Below, one piece after another: positions 58,917 through 64,000 of a stretch of DNA of 64,000 bases. The number at the start of each line of letters is the position of its first letter. Positions within the stretch are counted from its first letter, which is position 1. A program made the translations under genes and the position numbers. The notes beneath the pieces were generated by a model. The model was not told where the DNA came from. It ran no database searches and worked only from the letters and a program-made list of their open reading frames with translations. Origin of the DNA: Lycium barbarum (taxonomy: Eukaryota > Streptophyta > Magnoliopsida > Solanales > Solanaceae); the NCBI RefSeq assembly GCF_019175385.1, contig NC_083339.1, forward strand, positions 113,631,601 to 113,695,600, read 5' to 3'.

Positions 58917-60633
58917 ATCCTTGAATGGCTTGAGAATAGGTGGAAGGTTCAGTTTCAGAAGAAAAAGAGGCAAGAAAGCATTGATATTTAGGAGGAAGGT
59001 GAGAATAAGCGACAGAATGGGCAATAGAGTGAGGAGAAGAGGAAGGAAGTGGTGGATGAGCATAATCAGTTAACCAAATAGGAGGCCTAGTGGGTCTGCC
59101 TGACCTTCTAGGAGGAGTATGAGTGGGAGAGGGTGCAGAAGGAAGGGGAGAAGACACAGCAGGAAGAGGTGAGGGTGAAGAATAGGGAGAAAGAGAGGAA
59201 GGAGCAGGTGGTGAGGCATGAAGAGAGGGAGAAGGAGGAAGGATAGGAGGAGCAGGTGGAAAATCAGCAAAAGGCTGAGGGGATGCTGGAACAGAAGAAT
59301 AGAGGAAATGAGACTTAGGAAAGGTGAAAGGAAAAATATTTTCCCTGAAAGACACATCCCTACTAACAAACAGTTTAGCAGTAGTAATATCATAGACCTT
59401 ATAGCCCTTTTGTGTGGATGGATAACCCATGAAAACACCAGGAATGGATTTAGAGGAGAATTTGTCAGAAAAATTGGGCTTAGTAGCATAACAAAGGCAA
59501 CCTAGAACTCTGATGTGATCAACAGAGGGTGGTTTAGAGTGAAACAACTCATAGGGAGATTTACCATGGAGAATAGGACTAGGTAACCTATTAATAATAT
59601 AGGATGCAGTAAGGAGACACTCCCCCCAGAATTTAAGAGGAATATGAGCTTGGAATCTTAAGGCTCTACTGACCTCAAGGAGGTGTCTATGTTTCCTCTC
59701 CACAACTCCATTTTGTTGTGGAGTGTGGACACAACTACTTTGATGAACAATTCCTTTTGATTTAAATAGATTGAGACAAAGAGCATTCAGGAATTCAAAA
59801 CCATTATCAGATCTAAGAACTTTAATAGAAGCAGTAAACTGTGTGCCAACAAGTTGAATAAAATCTTGCAAGACAACATATACATCACTTTTCAATCTCA
59901 AAAGGAAAGTCCATGTTATTCGAGAATAGTCATCAACAAGGGCGAGAAAGTATTTATGCCCATTGTAAGTACTTACCCTATATGAACCCCACACATCCAT
60001 ATGAACAAGATCAAAAAGCCTAACAGATTTTGTGGTACTAATGGGAAAAGGGAATCTGGTTTGCTTAGCTAATGGGCATACATGACAAATACAAGTCTTT
60101 GAACTAGTAACCAGATTTTTTATAGTTGGAATTTTCTGCAAGGTGGTGAAAGGGGCATGGCCAAGTCTTTGATGCCAGAGAATGTTGGACTGTGACTGTG
60201 TCTGAACTGTAGAAGAAAGGCACTGAGGAGTGAAAGCAGCAGCAGGTGTTGAAGGATTGAGGATGTAAAATCCACCCTTGTGCTTACCAATCCCCTTCAC
60301 CATGCCACTGTAGAGGTCCTGAAACAGGCAAAGTTCAGGATAGAAAGTAACAGAACAGTTCAGATCTCTAGTGTACTTTGAAACAGACAACAAATTAAAT
60401 TTGAATTCAGGAACATAGAGCACATTTTTAAGGGATTGATTAGGGAATATAGGACAAGAACCAATGTGTGTAATCTTAGTACTATCTCCATTTGGGAGTT
60501 GAACTGTTTTGTGGCCAGTAACAGGAACAGGAGATGATAAAAGTGTTAAGGAAGCAGCCATATGATTAGAAGCCCCAGTGTCTATTATCCAATGGATTTG
60601 TTCAAGAATGGATTTACCTGCCATGTTGGCCAT
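58900..60633 (-). pseudogene. Copia pol fragment: protease, integrase
   Basis: Open for 577 codons. HWIIDTGASNHM near the start is the aspartic protease DTGA site. The GAG-pre-integrase zinc finger follows (ILWHQRLGHAP and CHVCPLAKQ, H-x-H/C-x2-C type). The integrase core has DLVHMDVWG (first Asp), LRSDNGFEF (second Asp) and QNGVVERKHRHLLE (Glu). Then come LPLKFWGECL-like and RVLGCLCYATKPNFSDKF, a Pro/Ser-rich linker, and SYSQAIQG, where element sequence stops; the last residues are encoded by flanking DNA. RT is absent, so it cannot replicate. The frame is continuous with gag except for one TGA (60670-60672). Confidence 0.92.
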
Positions 60634-60669
60634 AGCTGTTGACTGAGCTGAGGGATCTGCTTGACCTTT

Positions 60670-61842
60670 TCATTTGCACAACATTTTTAACATTCTCACA
60701 ATCTGATCATATTGCTCATTTGTAAAGACAGGAACAAGAGCAGGAGCAGTGGTACCATCTGTGTTCTGGACTTCTACATCTGAGGTCATGTTAGCATTAT
60801 GAACCATAGGAGCAACACTTCCTGAGTTCATGTAGGCATTGTGAGCCATGGTAGCAGCATTGTCATATGAACTCTTCTTCCTATTGTTGAACTTGAAATG
60901 AGATGGATATCCAACCAGTTTGTAACAACTATCCCTTGTGTGTCCCTTCATCCTACAATGGTCACAAATCAGATGTGCATTTGTAAACCTCTTTTCTCTT
61001 ATGTGGGATACATTTGCAGTTATTGGACCACTACTATCATTCTCCAATGGTGCTTGCCCTAGCACCCCTGAATGTGAGCTAGATGCTCCATGGATCCTCT
61101 GACTCTCCTCTTGAATGAGCATGGAGTAAGTTTGGTCCAGACTTGGAACTGGGTCCATCATTAGAATGTGACTCCTCTGATGGGCATATGTATCATTTAG
61201 ACCCATCAGGAACTTCATTAATTTCTGCTGGTGTAAGAACTCAACAAATGCCCTAGACTTAGGACAATCACACCCTGGGAATGGTATGACTGACTCAAAC
61301 TCAGCCCACAAATCACATAATCTGGTGAAATAAACTGCTATACTAGATGTTCCTTGTGATAGACTACTAACTTCTTTGTTCAAGTGATACACCTTGCTAG
61401 CATTGACTTTGTCAAACCTATCTTTTAGAACATTCCAAATCCTCTGAGCACTTGAGGAATAAACAATTCCTTTCCTCAGTTCATGTGCTACTGAATTCAT
61501 AATCCATTGTTGAACTATAGCATTGCACCTATCCCACTGATGTGTTCGAAAAGCATCATTTTCGTAATCTCCCCTCTTACAACTGTCATCAATAAAACCT
61601 ATTTTGTTTTTCACAAGTAATGACAACTTCATAGATCTGCTCCATTCGGAGTAGTTCTCAGATCCTATCAGCAATTGAGGAATAAGTGTAACTCCAGGTG
61701 TATCAGATGGATGAACATACAACGGATCATTACAATCAAGCACTTGACTGTTAACAAATGTAGACCCACTTGTATTCAAGTTAACTACATTAATGGGAGT
61801 TTCTGGTGCCATTTCAGTTTGTACAGGTGAATTAATCAACAA
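60670..61842 (-). CDS. Copia gag polyprotein part
   Basis: An open frame of 390 codons. DPLYVHPSDTPGVTLIPQ and NYSEWSRSMKLSLLVKNKIG are the N-terminal domain of copia gag polyproteins (Retrotran_gag_3 type), followed by WNVLKDRF, VYHLNKEVSSLSQG and MGLNDTYAHQRSHILMMDP of the UBN2-like domain. A zinc knuckle C-x2-C-x4-H-x4-C (CDHCRMKGHTRDSC) lies at about residue 297. It ends in TGA, and the next in-frame codon leads straight into pol. Gag forms the virus-like particle. The frame is undamaged although the element is truncated, so insertion was probably recent. Confidence 0.92.
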   Translation of the reverse strand: MLINSPVQTEMAPETPINVVNLNTSGSTFVNSQVLDCNDPLYVHPSDTPGVTLIPQLLIGSENYSEWSRSMKLSLLVKNKIGFIDDSCKRGDYENDAFRTHQWDRCNAIVQQWIMNSVAHELRKGIVYSSSAQRIWNVLKDRFDKVNASKVYHLNKEVSSLSQGTSSIAVYFTRLCDLWAEFESVIPFPGCDCPKSRAFVEFLHQQKLMKFLMGLNDTYAHQRSHILMMDPVPSLDQTYSMLIQEESQRIHGASSSHSGVLGQAPLENDSSGPITANVSHIREKRFTNAHLICDHCRMKGHTRDSCYKLVGYPSHFKFNNRKKSSYDNAATMAHNAYMNSGSVAPMVHNANMTSDVEVQNTDGTTAPALVPVFTNEQYDQIVRMLKMLCK

Positions 61843-62006
61843 TTCAACTTCAATCTAAACGAAATCAAGAAGGAAATTGCAATCGAACAATGAACAGTAA
61901 ACTCGATTGCACACAGATTTTCGCACAATCAGAAAAGTGAAGAAAAAAGAGAATTAACACTGAATCAATCTTACTTAGCAGCTTCCTGTAGATCGTTGTG
62001 AACTCA

Positions 62007-62018
62007 GCTCTGATACCA
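62007..62018 (-). other. Primer-binding site of the copia element
   Basis: TGGTATCAGAGC directly after the LTR end; complementary to the 3' part of plant initiator-Met tRNA, the usual copia primer. Confidence 0.9.
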
Positions 62019-62329
62019 TGTTAAAAACAGCTCGAGTTCAGCCATGGAACCTTAAGAAGCTTCAATGAAGGTTCATCAATGGAAGGAAGAGAGAAGAGAG
62101 AGAATTGGAAAATATTTCAACTGATTCCAATTAACTAATCTGAAAGTTACAGCTGTATATATAAAATATTTAATCTAACTAACTCACTCCTAATTCATTT
62201 ATTTGTACAGCTCATTAACTAACTTGTATAGCTCATTAACTAACTAGCTTCTACTTGATCTGGTATAACTAAAACAACACCGTGTACAACTGAGTTTTGC
62301 CTATTCTTTATCTACATTCTACATCAACA
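62019..62329 (-). repeat. 5' LTR of the copia element
   Basis: 311 bp from TGTTGATGTAGAATG to 'gctgtttttaaca' on -. Contains a TATA-like 'atatatac' and a short tandem 'gttagttaatgagctatac' / '...gctgtac' duplication. Confidence 0.9.
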
Positions 62330-62355
62330 AAACATATATCAGTACATAAAATAAT
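62324..62355. repeat. Right copy of the 32-bp direct repeat
   Basis: Identical to 58885-58916; its first six bases overlap the LTR terminus. Confidence 0.9.
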
Positions 62356-63029
62356 AAAATCAATTTTATCATGAGAATAAAGAAACAAACATTAGTTAAA
62401 AGTTTGGGCAAAATAAATTAGACCTTACATTTACAGTTTCCAGATCAAAGTTGAAGAAGTAGAAATAGAATTTGTAAAACAGAAATAATTGGGAAAAGTC
62501 ACTACTTGATGCATAATACATATAATTTCAGCTATCTCCGTTATTCTTTTAAGGATAAAAAAGGTGAAGTAATACTTTTATGATCTAATCTTGGATCTGA
62601 ACTACTTTTTGTTAATATTATGTTACATCGAATAAATTATTTGTCGCTAAGTCTTAACTTTTTTAAACGGTCTAATCTGAATACATATTTTAAATATTAA
62701 AATATTTTCAATCTTTCTAACAACTTAAATTTCATTCGTAAATAACTTTCTAAATTAAGATTTCATTCGTAAATAACTTTCTAAATTAAGTGCTTTCTTT
62801 AGATCAAACACTATAAAAAATAAAAAATTAACGTTTCAACAAATTTAAAAAAGAATATTAATAAGTTACAACATATCTGTTTCATATTTTATATATGGTT
62901 GCATTAATTCAAATACCAAACTTGAAAACAAAGTACATTATTTATGATATTTGGACACATGAGGTTTTTACATCAAAACATTCTTTAAGATTAAAACAAT
63001 AAATTGAATATATATTTGAATATTAAAAT
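62356..63029. other. AT-rich interval
   Basis: Contains a short tandem duplication of 'aaatttcattcgtaaataa' type sequence near 62728-62790. No gene recognised. Confidence 0.4.
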
Positions 63030-63640
63030 ATTATATTAAGATTTAAATACTAAATAATTAAGATCATTTATTTGCTTACATATGAATATATAAAACTTGT
63101 CTTTATTTAAAAATTTATAATTATACAAGTCAACAAAATACTAAAATACAATGCTCTATGAATAAAATATTTTAAGAAATTATAATTGGTAGAGATGACG
63201 GCTAGCATGGGTAGTTGTGGTGCCGACTAAAAATGGTGTTGGCTGATGCTGCTGGTTGCAGGTATTAGCTGGTGGTGATAGTGGTTGGTAGCGGTTAAAA
63301 GTGGTGGATGATAGTGGCAATTACGACTAATAATTATGGTGGATGATAGTGAGAACTAATAGTAGTGATTAATGATGACAATGCTTGGCGAAATATAATG
63401 GATGATGGTGATTGACGGTGGTGTTGGTGGCTTGTTGTAGTAATGGTGTAGGTTGATAGCGATAATTGTAAATGGTGACTAATGGCAGTGATGGCTAACT
63501 GTGATGATTGGATCCGATAGTGGTTGTAGTTGAGGATAATGGTGCATGGTTGTGAGTGGTGGGCAGTATAATAGTTGATAACGGTGGGGATGACAATTAG
63601 CTATGAAAGTAAATGTAGTGATATGTTGTAATCTTTGTAG
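63030..63640. repeat. Dispersed repeat with GGTGAT-rich degenerate minisatellite
   Basis: Same order as at 15374-15750: 'atttaaatactaaataat', 'atttatttgctta', then ~450 bp of GGT/GAT/AGT-rich sequence. The tail has no fixed period and no open frame. It looks like a diverged simple-sequence tail of an unclassified repeat. Confidence 0.5.
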
Positions 63641-64000
63641 AAATTCTTGAGTAGACATCTTAATGATATTAAAATTTTGTTATAGATCTTAATCATTTAA
63701 GATCTATTCAAATACATTAACTGGTAGTAAAATAAAATAAAATAAAAAACACAGTTAGATTAATATTTGAGTGGCAACAAAATGCAATTCCAAAAGTTAT
63801 GAACAACCTCAAAATGAATCGCACCTATATAAGCAAAGACAAATAAAATCAAAGAAATCAACTATTTGTAGCCATCTAATTAGATTGGATTACCAGGGTT
63901 CAACTTTTTTCTTGAAGGTTATACGATAATATATACATTCCGTCATAATAATGTAGATTCTGTAGAATAGTAATACATTTTTTTGAGTGGATTGCCCTTC
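63641..64000. other. Right edge, nothing recognised
   Basis: AT-rich with an (AAAAT)n-like stretch at about 63729-63749. No gene seen. Confidence 0.4.

Larger units (their letters stand above)
58917..62329 (-). mobile_element. 3'-truncated Ty1/copia retrotransposon
   Basis: On - it starts with a 311-bp LTR (62329-62019), then TGGTATCAGAGC (62018-62007), the initiator-Met tRNA primer site of copia elements, gag and part of pol. Sequence stops abruptly at 58917 within pol, shortly before reverse transcriptase should begin; there is no RT, RNase H or 3' LTR. The breakpoint is joined directly to the flanking repeat. Confidence 0.9.

Noticed and set aside
59070..59489. Leucine/proline-rich reading frame
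   Set aside because: Out-of-frame shadow of the copia pol linker.

Overview
This is a plant nuclear window, AT-rich, with intron-containing genes and a dense load of transposable elements. Several repeat families point to Solanaceae: SINEs whose 3' part ends in a TTG repeat (TS/SolS type), very long Ogre/Tat-like LTRs starting TGTTGACACCC, hAT elements rich in 'aaccgaaccga', and MITE families common in that family. This assignment is from remembered family features, not a database search. No bacterial, viral or organellar block was recognised.

Four host loci are supported. A COR27/COR28-like cold and clock gene lies on + at 11.2-14.2 kb and looks damaged. Three genes lie on -: a single-exon SIS-domain sugar-phosphate isomerase-like gene (26.7-27.3 kb), protein phosphatase inhibitor 2 (28.3-33.3 kb, four coding exons, 176 aa) and an MBD13-like methyl-CpG-binding-domain gene (45.5-54.1 kb, six coding exons, 562 aa, two MBD modules). 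The last three occur in the same order as Arabidopsis At5g52190, At5g52200 and At5g52230, so this is probably conserved microsynteny pushed apart by transposons.

Layout: 1-3.7 kb, 3' part of a giant LTR; 4.6-5.8 kb, dead gypsy gag with a Tourist-like MITE; 7.8-10.1 kb, Helitron-like repeat array, repeated in inverted orientation at 21.1-23.35 kb; 11-19.3 kb, COR27-like locus with SINE, nested MITEs, two hAT elements with exact 8-bp target duplications (TSDs), and Stowaway-like MITEs; 26.7-33.3 kb, SIS and inhibitor-2 genes, the latter with a MITE, two SINEs and a LINE in an intron; 34.0-36.3 kb, a Mutator-like element with 9-bp TSD carrying the 5' end of an alpha/beta-hydrolase gene, itself interrupted by a second element carrying what looks like the first exon of mitochondrial NDUFA9; 36.3-43.9 kb, a non-autonomous gag-only gypsy element split by a 3.9-kb solo LTR; 45.5-54.1 kb, MBD13-like gene with a nest of four elements in one intron; 55.1-58.6 kb, another Mutator-like element and a Helitron with intact ends; 58.9-62.3 kb, a 3'-truncated copia element flanked by an unusual 26-32 bp direct repeat.

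The most interesting material is host-gene capture by the 34-36 kb nested elements, the irregular copia insertion, and repeated use of one target site by a LINE and a SINE. Exon boundaries were read by hand from GT/AG sites and reading frame; all TSDs were read directly.
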